DNA from: Pseudonocardia sulfidoxydans NBRC 16205
Lineage (GTDB): Bacteria > Actinomycetota > Actinomycetes > Mycobacteriales > Pseudonocardiaceae
Length of the DNA: 64,000 bases
NCBI RefSeq assembly: GCF_007989085.1
Contig: NZ_BJVJ01000002.1
Span: 1 to 64,000, forward strand
Direction: 5' to 3'
In this document: piece by piece, positions 7,842 through 16,185 of the stretch
How positions within the stretch are numbered: the first letter of the stretch is position 1
How the letters are laid out: the number at the start of each line of letters is the position of its first letter
Position numbers and translations under genes: made by a program
The notes under the pieces: generated by a model
The model's database searches: none
What the model was told of the DNA's origin: nothing
The model's input: only the letters and a program-made list of their open reading frames with translations

Positions 7842-8836
7842 CCGTTCCTGTTGTCGATCCGGACCTCGTCGAGCTGGCCGCGTCGGTGTTCGCCGACGCC
7901 ACCGACGACAACCTCTGGGACACCCTCGAGCAGACCGGGCTCGCCCGCCTCGCCGTGGCCGAGGACGCGGGCGGCAGCGGCGGGTCGCTGCTCGACCTGG
8001 CCGCGGTCCTCGTCGAGGCCGGTGCGGCCGCCGCGTGGGCACCGCTGGCGGAGACCGACCTCGCGTGCAGGCTCGCCGCAACAGCCGGCCTCGAGGTCCC
8101 GGCGGGGCCGCTGACGTTCGCGCTCGACGCGCCGTTGAGCGTCGACAGGGACACGGTGTCCGGGACGCTCGCCCGCGTCCCGTGGGGTCGTTCCGCCGCC
8201 GCGGTCGTCGCGCTCGGCGGCGGTTCGGTCGTGGTGCTCGACCCGGCGACGGCGACGGTCGTCGAGGGCACCAACGTCGCCGAGGAGCCACGCGACACGC
8301 TGACCTGGTCTTCGGCCGCGGCCACCGTCGCGGCGGCGCCCGACGGCGCGGCCGCCGAGTTCGCCCTCCGGGCGGCGCTGTCGCGGTCGCTGCTGCTGGC
8401 CGGCGCGGCCCGCGGCGCCTTGACCAGGGCCGTCGGCTACGCGGGGGAGCGGGAGCAGTTCGGCCGCCCCATCGGCCGGTTCCAGGCGATCCAGCAGCAG
8501 CTCGCCCTCGCCGCGGCCGAGGTCGCCGCGGGTGGGGCGGCGGCGGAGTCGGCAGCGCGGGTGGTCGTCCGCGATGGCATCACCGCGCCGACGGCCGAGC
8601 TGGCCGTCGCCGCGGCGAAGGTCCGCACCGGCCAGGCGGCCACCGAAGTCGCCCGCGTCGCTCATCAGGTCCACGGCGCCATCGGGTTCACCCGCGAGCA
8701 CGACCTGCGCCTCACGACGACGCGCCTCTGGGCGTGGCGCGACGAGGACGGCACCGACGGCGACTGGGCACAGCGCATCGGCGACCTCACCCTCGCCGCG
8801 GGCGCCGACGGCCTCTGGCCCCTGGTGACCGCCTGA
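7838..8836 (+). CDS. Acyl-CoA dehydrogenase, second subunit
   Basis: A 332-residue protein with a degenerate N-terminal half and a well-conserved C-terminal helical domain of the acyl-CoA dehydrogenase fold (GYAGEREQFGRPIGRFQAIQ near residue 205, HQVHGAIGFTREHDL near 280). It is shorter than a full ACAD and lacks the clear central flavin-contact motifs seen in its neighbour, typical of the partner subunit in heteromeric enzymes. ATGA overlap with the upstream gene shows translational coupling. Its stop codon lies at the edge of a long palindrome. Confidence 0.9.
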   Translation: MTVPVVDPDLVELAASVFADATDDNLWDTLEQTGLARLAVAEDAGGSGGSLLDLAAVLVEAGAAAAWAPLAETDLACRLAATAGLEVPAGPLTFALDAPLSVDRDTVSGTLARVPWGRSAAAVVALGGGSVVVLDPATATVVEGTNVAEEPRDTLTWSSAAATVAAAPDGAAAEFALRAALSRSLLLAGAARGALTRAVGYAGEREQFGRPIGRFQAIQQQLALAAAEVAAGGAAAESAARVVVRDGITAPTAELAVAAAKVRTGQAATEVARVAHQVHGAIGFTREHDLRLTTTRLWAWRDEDGTDGDWAQRIGDLTLAAGADGLWPLVTA

Positions 8837-8889
8837 CCGGTCGTGAGTGGCGGTATTGGCCATGGCCAATACCGCCACTCACGACCGGT
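8836..8889. repeat. Palindromic repeat P1, copy 1 (27-bp arms)
   Basis: A perfect 54-bp palindrome centred between 8862 and 8863. Its inner 40 bp (8843-8882) correspond to the P1 family, starting GTGAGTGGC and ending GCCACTCAC. The central sequence differs from other copies (GGTATTGGCC instead of GATAGTCGC), yet both arms differ in a matching way. It sits between convergent genes and overlaps the last base of the upstream stop codon, so it may act as a bidirectional terminator. Confidence 0.9.
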
Positions 8890-8890
8890 G

Positions 8891-9364
8891 TCAGCGCTGC
8901 CGGTCGGTCGGGAGCTTCCGGAAGTCCCAGCTCGTGATCTTCTCCGGGCGCAGCCGCAGCCAGGCGTGGCGGCCGTCGTGGTGGACCTTCCCGCCGTGGT
9001 AGCGGTCGGCCATGAGCTGCTCGGGGCCGTCGAGCTCCGGGCAGGGCTCGCCGGTCCGCGGGACCTCGCCGACGACCTCCACCCGGCCGCGGAGCTCCAC
9101 GCCGCGCAGCTCGTTGTAGTCGTGGCCCGCGTCGATCACGGCCGCGATCCGCGGGTCGGCCGTCAGGTCGGCCCAGCGCTGGCTGCGCGACAACGACGTC
9201 AGCCACAGCGCCCCGCCGTGCCAGGCGTACCAGAGCGGGGTGGCGTGGGGGCCGTTCGTGCCGTTGGTGGCGACACGGCAGGTGCGCTCCTGCGCGAGGA
9301 ACGCGTCGATCTCGTCGGGGGTCATGGCGATGGCGCGGGCACGGCGTTGCGGCTTCACGATCAC
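8891..9364 (-). CDS. PPOX-class flavin/F420-dependent oxidoreductase
   Basis: A 157-residue split beta-barrel protein of the pyridoxamine-phosphate-oxidase-like class. Typical elements are the N-terminal helix DEIDAFLAQERTCRVATNG, then HATPLWYAWHGGALWLTSLS, a basic QRWADLTADPRIAAVIDAG segment for cofactor phosphate, and a C-terminal WLRLRPEKITSWDFRKL. Such proteins bind FMN or F420 and often reduce or oxidise small molecules; the cofactor here cannot be decided. The start is uncertain: the GTG at 9364, a GTG two codons later, or the Met at residue 14. It is divergent from the decarboxylase gene with only 24 bp between starts. Confidence 0.85.
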   Translation of the reverse strand: MIVKPQRRARAIAMTPDEIDAFLAQERTCRVATNGTNGPHATPLWYAWHGGALWLTSLSRSQRWADLTADPRIAAVIDAGHDYNELRGVELRGRVEVVGEVPRTGEPCPELDGPEQLMADRYHGGKVHHDGRHAWLRLRPEKITSWDFRKLPTDRQR

Positions 9365-9388
9365 CGACGCTAGACGAAGCTGTGTGGC

Positions 9389-10510
9389 GTGCAGTCAGCG
9401 CTCGAGGCTTTCCTCTCCGACCGGAACCGTCCGACGCCGTTCCTCGTGCTCGACCCGGCCGTCGTGGCGCGCCGGTACGCCGAGCTGACACAGGCGTTCC
9501 CGGGCGCGGAGATCCTGTACGCGGTCAAGGCGTGCCCGCACCCCGCCGTGCTGCGGGTCCTCGTCGACGCCGGCGCAGGGTTCGACGCTGCGAGCCCCGC
9601 GGAGGTCGCGTCGTGCGTCGAGGCGGGCGCCGATCCCGCCCGGATCTGCGCGGGCAACCCTGTCCGCGGTGCCGCCGCGACGGCTGCCTGCCACGCCGCC
9701 GGGGTGCGACGGTTCGTCACCGACAGCGTCGAGGACCTCGACGAGCTCGCCGTCCACGCGCCGGGCGCGGAGGTCCTGGTCCGGGTGCTGGTCGACGACA
9801 CCGGGTCGGCGACACCGTTCTTCGGCAAGTTCGGCGCCACCCCCGCGGTGGCGACGGAGCTGTTGCGCGGCTGCGGCTCCCGGGGCCTCGTCGCGACGGG
9901 GGTGACGTTCCACGCCGGGTCGCAGCAGACCCGTCCCGCGACCTACTCCGCCGGTGCGGCCACCGCGGTGGCCGTCGCGACGGAGGCCGGCGTGCAGCGT
10001 CCGGTGCTCGACATCGGTGGGGGGCTGCCCGTGGCCTACCGGTCGGCCGTTCCCGCGTGGGCCGAGTTCGCCGCCGCGGTCGCCGGACATGACGTGCGGC
10101 TCGTCGTCGAACCCGGCCGCGCTCTCGTCGCCGAGGCCGGGGTGCTGCGCACGAGCGTGCTGCGGGTGTCGCGACGCCCGGGCGTCGACCACCGGCGCTG
10201 GGTGTACCTCGACGCCGGCCGCTACCAGGGTCTCGCCGAGACCGAGAACGAGGCGATCGACTACCCGGTGCGGGTCGCGGGCCGCGACGGGCCCACCGGG
10301 CCGGTCGTCATCGCGGGCCCGACCTGCGACGGTGACGACGTCCTCTACCGGCGCACCCCGTACGCGCTGCCGCTGTCGTTGCGGGCGGGCGATCACGTCG
10401 ACCTTCTGCACGCCGGCGCCTACACGGCCTCGTACGCGTCGGTGGGGTTCAACGGGTTCGCGCCGCTGCCGGTCCACGTGGCGCCGCAGCCGAGCTCCCG
10501 CGCAACCTGA
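9389..10510 (+). CDS. Type III PLP-dependent ornithine/lysine-type decarboxylase
   Basis: A 373-residue alanine-racemase-fold decarboxylase that would make a diamine from ornithine or lysine (or a related amino acid). Lys47 in YAVKACPHP is the PLP lysine. The motifs HAGSQ, DIGGGLP and EPGR bind PLP, and Cys313-Asp in GPTCDGDDVL matches the catalytic pair of eukaryotic-type ornithine decarboxylases. The C terminus carries the YTASYASVGFNGFAPLP block. The next gene is a fused AdoMet decarboxylase-spermidine synthase, which supports a polyamine role. A TAGACG box precedes the GTG start by 12 nt. Substrate specificity is not readable from sequence. Confidence 0.88.
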   Translation: MQSALEAFLSDRNRPTPFLVLDPAVVARRYAELTQAFPGAEILYAVKACPHPAVLRVLVDAGAGFDAASPAEVASCVEAGADPARICAGNPVRGAAATAACHAAGVRRFVTDSVEDLDELAVHAPGAEVLVRVLVDDTGSATPFFGKFGATPAVATELLRGCGSRGLVATGVTFHAGSQQTRPATYSAGAATAVAVATEAGVQRPVLDIGGGLPVAYRSAVPAWAEFAAAVAGHDVRLVVEPGRALVAEAGVLRTSVLRVSRRPGVDHRRWVYLDAGRYQGLAETENEAIDYPVRVAGRDGPTGPVVIAGPTCDGDDVLYRRTPYALPLSLRAGDHVDLLHAGAYTASYASVGFNGFAPLPVHVAPQPSSRAT

Positions 10511-10549
10511 CGGTTGGCCCGCCGGCCGCGGACAGCAGTGAGGTTGCGC
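10500..10549. repeat. IR2 hairpin repeat, copy 1
   Basis: An inverted repeat with left arm GCGCAACCTGAC (10500-10511) and right arm GTGAGGTTGCGC (10538-10549), separated by 26 nt. It belongs to a family whose other copies lie at 37573, 37741, 55409 and 55471. The left arm contains the stop codon of the decarboxylase gene. There is one mismatch in the stem. Confidence 0.75.
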
Positions 10550-10631
10550 GCGGTCACCGCACTGCTGCGCAGCGACCCCGAGACGCACCCGGGGCAGGCG
10601 GAGGACGGGGCGGCGCCTAGATTTCGACGTC

Positions 10632-11816
10632 GTGACCCAGCCGCCCGCGCCCGTCGGCCGCCACGTCCTCGCCGACCTCGAGGACGTCGACGCCGCCGTC
10701 CTCGACGACGTCGCGGGGCTCCGGGCCGCCCTCGCCGACGCGCTCACCGGCGCCGGGGCCACCGTTCGGCAGCTGGTCGCGGAGGCGTTCGAGCCGCACG
10801 GGGTCACCGTCGTCGCGCTGCTGGCGGAGTCGCACGCGTCGGTGCACACCTGGCCCGAGCACGGCCGGGCCCTCGTCGACGTGTTCACCTGCGGCGACGC
10901 GGCCGACCCCCACCGGGCGGTGGCGCTGCTCGCGGGCGCGCTCGGCGCGACACTGCGCGAGGTCCGGACCGAACCACGCGGCGGGGAACCGGGCCGCGTC
11001 GTCGAGCCGATCTCCCCCGGCCTCACCAGGACCTGGGCGCTCGGGCGAATCCACCACCGCGAGTCGACGGAGTTCCAGGACATCCTGATCGCCGACACCG
11101 CGCACGGCGTCACCCTGTTCTGCGACGACGAGCGGCAGAGCGCCGAGTCGACGCAGCTGATCTACCACGAGGCGCTGTTCGTCCCGGCCGCGTTGTCGGC
11201 GCGCCGCCGGGAGCGGGTGCTCGTGGTGGGTTCGAGCGAGGGCGTCGTCAGCGAGCTCGCGGTCGCGTGCGGCGCGACGCTCGTCGACCACGTCGACGTC
11301 GACGACGCCGCGGTGCGGGCGTGCGCGGCGCACCTGCCCTACGGCTACACCCCCGAGACCCTGGCGGCGGCCGAACGCGGCGACGGGCCGGTGCGGGTGC
11401 ACTACGCCGACGGCCTGAGATGGGTCCGCGGTGACGGCCCGCGCTACGACGTGATCGTCGTCGACCTCCCCGACGAGCGTCCCGACGACGCCGAGAACCA
11501 GCTCAACCGGCTGTACACGCACCGTTTCCTGGCCGACTGCCGCGCCCGGCTCACCGACGGCGGGGTCGTCGTGTCGCAGGCCGGCAGCGCCGCGGCGTGG
11601 CGGGACGCGACGCTGCGCGCGGCGTGGGACCGGTTCCACGACGTGTTCGCCCAGGTCCGCTACGTCGGTAGCGACGAGCACGAGTGGTCGTTCCTGATCG
11701 GCGGGGAGGATCTGGCCGATCTCGATCTCGCGGTGCTGCCGTACGCGCCGGTGAGCATCGACGCCGACTTCCTGCGCGCCCGCACGGTCGCGCCTGCCAC
11801 GCTGCGGAACCGCTGA
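10632..11816 (+). CDS. Fused S-adenosylmethionine decarboxylase and spermidine synthase
   Basis: A 394-residue two-domain protein. Residues about 10-125 are a prokaryotic pyruvoyl AdoMet decarboxylase: E66|S67 in AESHASVHTWPEHG is the self-cleavage site and pyruvoyl precursor, His72 and Cys87 (DVFTCG) keep the spacing of the catalytic residues in SpeH. Residues about 135-375 are a spermidine-synthase-like Rossmann methyltransferase fold (LIYHEALFVPAAL, RVLVVGSSEGVVSELA, DVIVVDLPDE). The nucleotide loop is GSSEG instead of the usual GGGDG, so the transferase half is divergent. With the upstream decarboxylase it can form a complete diamine-to-triamine pathway, with both aminopropyl donor synthesis and transfer in one chain. 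Confidence 0.87.
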   Translation: MTQPPAPVGRHVLADLEDVDAAVLDDVAGLRAALADALTGAGATVRQLVAEAFEPHGVTVVALLAESHASVHTWPEHGRALVDVFTCGDAADPHRAVALLAGALGATLREVRTEPRGGEPGRVVEPISPGLTRTWALGRIHHRESTEFQDILIADTAHGVTLFCDDERQSAESTQLIYHEALFVPAALSARRRERVLVVGSSEGVVSELAVACGATLVDHVDVDDAAVRACAAHLPYGYTPETLAAAERGDGPVRVHYADGLRWVRGDGPRYDVIVVDLPDERPDDAENQLNRLYTHRFLADCRARLTDGGVVVSQAGSAAAWRDATLRAAWDRFHDVFAQVRYVGSDEHEWSFLIGGEDLADLDLAVLPYAPVSIDADFLRARTVAPATLRNR

Positions 11817-11918
11817 ACCGCAATCAGTCGTCGGGGTGCTTCCGCCCCGGGGTGCGGTGCGCCATCCTCGGGAGGTCCGGCCCGCTGGGGGCCGCAGTGC
11901 CCCCGGAAGGATGATCGC

Positions 11919-12842
11919 GTGCCGGCTGCTCGGATGTGGAGGGCGGCCGCCTCGGTCGTCGTGGCGCTCGCGACAGGGGTGCTGGTCGCCTCGCCCGCGT
12001 CGGCCCAGGAGCAGGCCCAGGACAAGGCGCAGCAACCGGCGCCGGTCGGCCGCTACGTCGCGATGGGCGACTCCTACACCGCCGGCCCGCTCGTCCCGAT
12101 CCAGACCGGTAAGCCCGTCGGCTGCCTGCGGTCGACGAACAACTACCCCGCCCTCGTCGCGAAGGGTCTCGCCGTGACCACGGCGCAGGACGTCAGCTGC
12201 AGCGGCGCCACCACCGCGAACCTGGCCGGCCCGCAGCGGACGGGCCTGGGCACCAACGCCGCGCAGCTCGACGCGCTGGGCCCCGACGTGTCGCTGGTGA
12301 CGCTCGGCATCGGCGGCAACGACATCGGGTTCGTCTCGATCGTCGCCGAGTGTGCGACCCGGTCGCCGCTGAAGCCGACCGGTGCGGCATGCCGCGACCA
12401 TTACACCGGGACCGGCAGCGACGAGCTGGCCACCCGCATCGACGCGACCGCCCCGAGGATCGCCGCCGCGCTGGCGGCCGTCACGGCCCGAGCGCCGCAG
12501 GCGCACGTGCTGCTGGTCGGCTACCCGGCGCTGCTGCCCGACACCGGCGACGGCTGCTTCCCGTTCGTCCCGTTCAGCGCCGGCGATGTCGACTACCTGC
12601 GCGGGGTGGAGCAGAAGCTCAACACGATGCTCGCCGACCAGGCCGCGGCCGCGGGCGTGGACTACGTCGACACCTACACCCCGAGCATCGGGCACGACAT
12701 GTGCGCCGACCACGGCGTCCGCTGGATCGAGGGCCTGATCCCGACCTCACCCGCCGCACCGGCGCACCCCAACGCCGCGGGCATGCGCGGCATGGCCGAC
12801 GCCGTGCTGGGCGCGCTGGCGCCGTCGTCGAACGTCGCCTGA
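11919..12842 (+). CDS. Secreted SGNH/GDSL hydrolase
   Basis: A 307-residue secreted lipase/esterase-like protein. A signal peptide (residues 1-30, ending ASPASAQ) is followed by the SGNH blocks: GDSYTAG (nucleophile Ser) near residue 50, an oxyanion-hole Gly, GIGGNDIGF near 130, and the catalytic Asp/His pair in HPNAAGM near the C terminus. Six cysteines suggest disulfides, as in the Streptomyces lipase/phospholipase SGNH group. The GTG start has GGAAGG upstream. It is convergent with the polymerase gene, 4 bp apart. Substrate is unknown. Confidence 0.9.
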   Translation: MPAARMWRAAASVVVALATGVLVASPASAQEQAQDKAQQPAPVGRYVAMGDSYTAGPLVPIQTGKPVGCLRSTNNYPALVAKGLAVTTAQDVSCSGATTANLAGPQRTGLGTNAAQLDALGPDVSLVTLGIGGNDIGFVSIVAECATRSPLKPTGAACRDHYTGTGSDELATRIDATAPRIAAALAAVTARAPQAHVLLVGYPALLPDTGDGCFPFVPFSAGDVDYLRGVEQKLNTMLADQAAAAGVDYVDTYTPSIGHDMCADHGVRWIEGLIPTSPAAPAHPNAAGMRGMADAVLGALAPSSNVA

Positions 12843-12846
12843 TCCG

Positions 12847-14448
12847 TCACTTCTCCGCGTAGGACGTCACGACGCGCCCCGGGACGGGGATCCGGACCGG
12901 GGTGTCGCCGAAGAGCCGCCGGGTCGCGGTGTCGGCGGCGTCCTGCACCAGCCGCGCGGCCTCGGCAGCGCCCTCGGCCGGGCCGTGCAGCAGTACCTCG
13001 TCGTGCTGGAAGAACACCAGCCGGGCCGGGTCGCCCGCGGCGTGCAGCGCCGCCCGCAGCTCCGCGAGCAGCACCAACGCCCACTCCGCGGCGGTGGCCT
13101 GCACGACGAAGTTGCGGGTGAACCGGCCGCGGGCCCGGGCGCGGGACGGTTGTTCGTCGCCGGGCTGCGCCGGCGGCGAGGTGCGGCCGAGCCAGGAGCG
13201 GACGATGCGGCCGTCCTCCCCGGCCCGCGCGGCGGCCTCGACGACCTCGACCGCGGCGGGGAACCGGCGGCGCAGCAGCGCCAGGTGTCTGCCGGCGTCG
13301 CCGGACGTCTGACCGTAGATCGCCGACAGCACCGCGAGCTTCGCCTTGGCCCGCCCGTCGGTGGCGGCCGCGCCGAACAGCTCGTGCGCGAGTCCGGCGT
13401 AGAGGTCGGAGTCGCGTTCGCGGCCGCCGGCGCGGGCCAGCGCGTCGTCGCCGGCCATCGCGGCGAGGATGCGCGGTTCGAGCTGGGCGGCGTCGGCGAC
13501 GACGAGCCGGTTGCCGGGGTCGGCCCGCACCGCGGCGCGCACGGCCTTCGGGATCTGCAGCGCCCCACCGCCGCGGGTCGCCCAGCGCCCGGACACCACC
13601 CCACCGACGACGTACTCGGGCCGGAACCGGCCGTCGCGCACCCAGGTGGACAGCCACGCCCAGCCGTGCGCGGTGTGCAGCCGGGCCAGCTCCTTGTAGG
13701 CGAGCAGCGGCGCGACCGCGGGATGGTCGACGCGCTCGATCACCCAGGAACGGGTGCTCGGCAGCTCGATCCCGACCCGGGCGAAGGCGCGCAGCACCTC
13801 GGCGGGGGAGTCTGGGTTGACGGCGCGGCCGAAGGCGGCGTCGATCTCGTCGGCGAGCGCCGCGAGGCGGGCCGGGCGGGCGTACCCGCCCGGCCGCGGG
13901 CCCAGCGCGTCGGTGAGCAGCGCGTCGTGCACGGCGGCGTCCCAGGGCAGTCCGTCGGCGCGCATCTCCTCGGCGACGATCCCGCCCGCCGACTCCGCCG
14001 TGGCCAGCAGCGACAGCCGGGGATCGGCTGCCAGTGACCGGTGTTGTGCCGCATGGACCGCGACCAGCGCGGCGAGGGTCTCCGGACCCGCGGGGGCGGC
14101 GCTGCGGAACAGTCCGGGCGGCTCGTCGTCGGCCTCCGGTGGCGGGTCGGGCAGCTCGGGGAGCCCGGCCAGCCGCGCCCTCGCCGCGGCGAGGCCGTGC
14201 GGGGCGCCGAACCGGCCCGCGGCCGCCACCAGCAGCCGCTCGACCAGCTCGACGTCGTGGGCGCGCGCGACCCGGACCCCGGCGGCGAGCAACGCGCGGT
14301 AGGTCCGGGGGTTGCGCCACACCCAGCGCGGCGCGTCGCGGTCGAGTGCGGACAGCTCCGCCGGGCCGACCGTCGCGACGGGCCCGAGCGGTGCGTCGGT
14401 CCCGTCGAGCCGCTGGATCAGCAGCGGACCGTCGGGGTCGGCGTGCAC
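12847..14448 (-). CDS. Bifunctional 3'-5' exonuclease/DNA polymerase-type protein (family A)
   Basis: A 533-residue DNA polymerase I-like protein without the 5' nuclease domain. Motif A is VVADAAQLEPRIL (Asp319 and Glu324 match the catalytic Asp and steric-gate Glu, but DAAQ replaces DYSQ). Motif B is RAKAKLAVLSAIYGQTSG (Arg, Lys and Tyr-Gly retained, Phe replaced) and motif C is FFQHDEVLLHG (HDE retained). The first 200 residues occupy the place of the exonuclease domain but show no clear DEDD motif. It resembles the second, shorter PolA-like protein of actinobacteria, thought to act in repair. Start choice (GTG) is moderately sure. Confidence 0.88.
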   Translation of the reverse strand: MHADPDGPLLIQRLDGTDAPLGPVATVGPAELSALDRDAPRWVWRNPRTYRALLAAGVRVARAHDVELVERLLVAAAGRFGAPHGLAAARARLAGLPELPDPPPEADDEPPGLFRSAAPAGPETLAALVAVHAAQHRSLAADPRLSLLATAESAGGIVAEEMRADGLPWDAAVHDALLTDALGPRPGGYARPARLAALADEIDAAFGRAVNPDSPAEVLRAFARVGIELPSTRSWVIERVDHPAVAPLLAYKELARLHTAHGWAWLSTWVRDGRFRPEYVVGGVVSGRWATRGGGALQIPKAVRAAVRADPGNRLVVADAAQLEPRILAAMAGDDALARAGGRERDSDLYAGLAHELFGAAATDGRAKAKLAVLSAIYGQTSGDAGRHLALLRRRFPAAVEVVEAAARAGEDGRIVRSWLGRTSPPAQPGDEQPSRARARGRFTRNFVVQATAAEWALVLLAELRAALHAAGDPARLVFFQHDEVLLHGPAEGAAEAARLVQDAADTATRRLFGDTPVRIPVPGRVVTSYAEK

Positions 14449-14512
14449 GGCGATACGAGGAGAGATGCGCGGAAGGATGCGGCGACCCTAACGACCGGCA
14501 CCGACAGACCTC

Positions 14513-14552
14513 GTGAGTGGCGATAGTCGCTATAGCGACTATCGCCACTCAC
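14513..14552. repeat. Palindromic repeat P1, copy 2
   Basis: A perfect 40-bp palindrome with centre CTATAG (14530-14535). It is the form closest to the family consensus: GTGAGTGGCGATAGTCGC in the left arm and its exact complement on the right. It covers the stop codon of the downstream-reading minus-strand flavoprotein gene (14549-14551) and lies upstream of the polymerase gene on the same strand. Confidence 0.9.
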
Positions 14553-16111
14553 AGGGGCCGTTGCCCGATCGCCCGGTGCCGAGCCCGCGACGGCAGACCG
14601 GCCAGCAGCCCCCGCTGCGGCACGCCGTACACGTCGACACCGGTCGCGCCGACCTCGGCGAGGACGTCGGCCGCGGCCAGCACCCCGGTGACGGCGGCGC
14701 GTTCCATCAGCCCGCACACCAGCGGCGCCTCGACGAAGTCCCCGGCGACGCGTACGCCGCGGGCGTCGGTGCGCACCCCGGGGCGGGTGCCGGCGCTGCC
14801 GGGCGGGAACGCGGGCGCGGTGGCGTCGCTCCGGTCGACGCGGTGCACGTGCGCGACGCCGGCGGTCTCGGGCCACAGCGCCGCGAGCTCGGCGACCATC
14901 CGGTCGGCGGCGCCGTCGGGTTCGGTGCACGCGTAGGAGTGCAGCTCCAGCACGCAGCCGCCGGTCTCACGGGCCCACCGCGCCGACGGCTCCTCCAGCC
15001 GCGAGTACACCGTCACCGAGTCGAGCGTGGCCTCCCCGCTGACGGCGCTGAACACCGCCCGGGAGGCGTCGACGTCGGCACCCAGCCACAGCCTGGTGAC
15101 GACGAACGGCGGCGCCGTGGTCAGCGCCGCGGCCTGGCCGGCCAGCCGCGGCGCCACCGAAGCCAGCTCCGGGGAGGCGGCGGCGACGTCGCGCAGCGCG
15201 CCCGGGTCGAGGGCGAGGACGACGTGGCGGCTGGTGAGCGTCGCGCCGTCGCCGAGCTCCAGCGCCCAGCCCGGGCCGTCGGGGCGCAGCGACCGCAGCG
15301 CGCAGCCGGTGCGGATCGTTGCGCCCCGGGCCCGCAGGTACTCCGCGAGCGGCGCCCAGATGGCGTGCAGGTGGTCGGTGCGGGGCGCGTCGAACCCGAT
15401 GCCCTCGGGGTTGGCGAGGAAGTAGAAGTGGAACATCGCGACCAGCTCGGCTGCCGAGAGCCCCTGCGGGTCGCAGAAGAACGACCGCGCGAACGCCTCG
15501 AACAGCATCTCCCGCGCCCGGTCCGACACCCGCAGCCCGGCGAGGAAGTCCCCGGCGCTCATGGTGTCGAGCAGTGTCGTGGTCCGGTGCCGGTCGAAGG
15601 TCAGCAGCTCGGTACCGAGCGCCACGTCGGCACCGGCGAGGTCGCGCAGCGTCAGGCTCGCCGAGCGCGCGAACAGCGCCAGCAGGTTCAGTGGGGGAGC
15701 CGCGGGCAGCCCGCCCAGATCCTCGGGCGGGAAGCGGCGCGAGATCACCGGGTAGCCCTCGACCGGGCGCAGGAACCCGAGGCCGGGGTCGATGCGGCGC
15801 AACACGTCCCGCCACGTGTAGTACTGCCGGAAGAACGCGTGGAAGCCGTGCTCGACGACCTGCTCCGACCCGTCGGGCAGCGTGACGGGCCACGCCCCGA
15901 GCCGTCCCCCCAAGGTCGCGGCGGCCTCGACGAGCGTCACCGCCACACCACGTTCGGCCAGCACCGTGGCCGCACTCACACCGGCCACACCGGCCCCGAC
16001 CACGATCGCCTCGGTGCCGGGCGGGGCCTGCCGTGGCAGGCTGGGGTCGGCGGCCACGAGAAGCCGCGGCCGCATTCGCAGAGGGGCGGCGCGACCGCCG
16101 GGGGAGCCCAC
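14549..16111 (-). CDS. FAD-dependent oxidoreductase, carotenoid-desaturase-like
   Basis: A 520-residue flavoprotein. A dinucleotide-binding motif (VVGAGVAGVSAATVLAERG, about residues 37-55) is followed by ARG-type GGRLGAWP and the block EHGFHAFFRQYYTWRDVLRR, which recalls CrtU-type (isorenieratene synthase) and phytoene-desaturase-like proteins. The C-terminal FAD segment is GVRVAGDFVEAPLVCGLMERA. It has no membrane segment. I chose the GTG at 16111, 6 nt below a TACGCT box (leaderless); ATG at 16075 is an alternative. No other carotenoid gene is nearby, so the substrate is open. It is divergent from the LLM oxidoreductase. Confidence 0.82.
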   Translation of the reverse strand: MGSPGGRAAPLRMRPRLLVAADPSLPRQAPPGTEAIVVGAGVAGVSAATVLAERGVAVTLVEAAATLGGRLGAWPVTLPDGSEQVVEHGFHAFFRQYYTWRDVLRRIDPGLGFLRPVEGYPVISRRFPPEDLGGLPAAPPLNLLALFARSASLTLRDLAGADVALGTELLTFDRHRTTTLLDTMSAGDFLAGLRVSDRAREMLFEAFARSFFCDPQGLSAAELVAMFHFYFLANPEGIGFDAPRTDHLHAIWAPLAEYLRARGATIRTGCALRSLRPDGPGWALELGDGATLTSRHVVLALDPGALRDVAAASPELASVAPRLAGQAAALTTAPPFVVTRLWLGADVDASRAVFSAVSGEATLDSVTVYSRLEEPSARWARETGGCVLELHSYACTEPDGAADRMVAELAALWPETAGVAHVHRVDRSDATAPAFPPGSAGTRPGVRTDARGVRVAGDFVEAPLVCGLMERAAVTGVLAAADVLAEVGATGVDVYGVPQRGLLAGLPSRARHRAIGQRPL

Positions 16112-16185
16112 GCGTCGAGCGTAGAGCGAGCCTGTCCGCGCCGCTCCTGCAGACACCGGCGACGGCCGGTCGAGGAGGAACGTCG

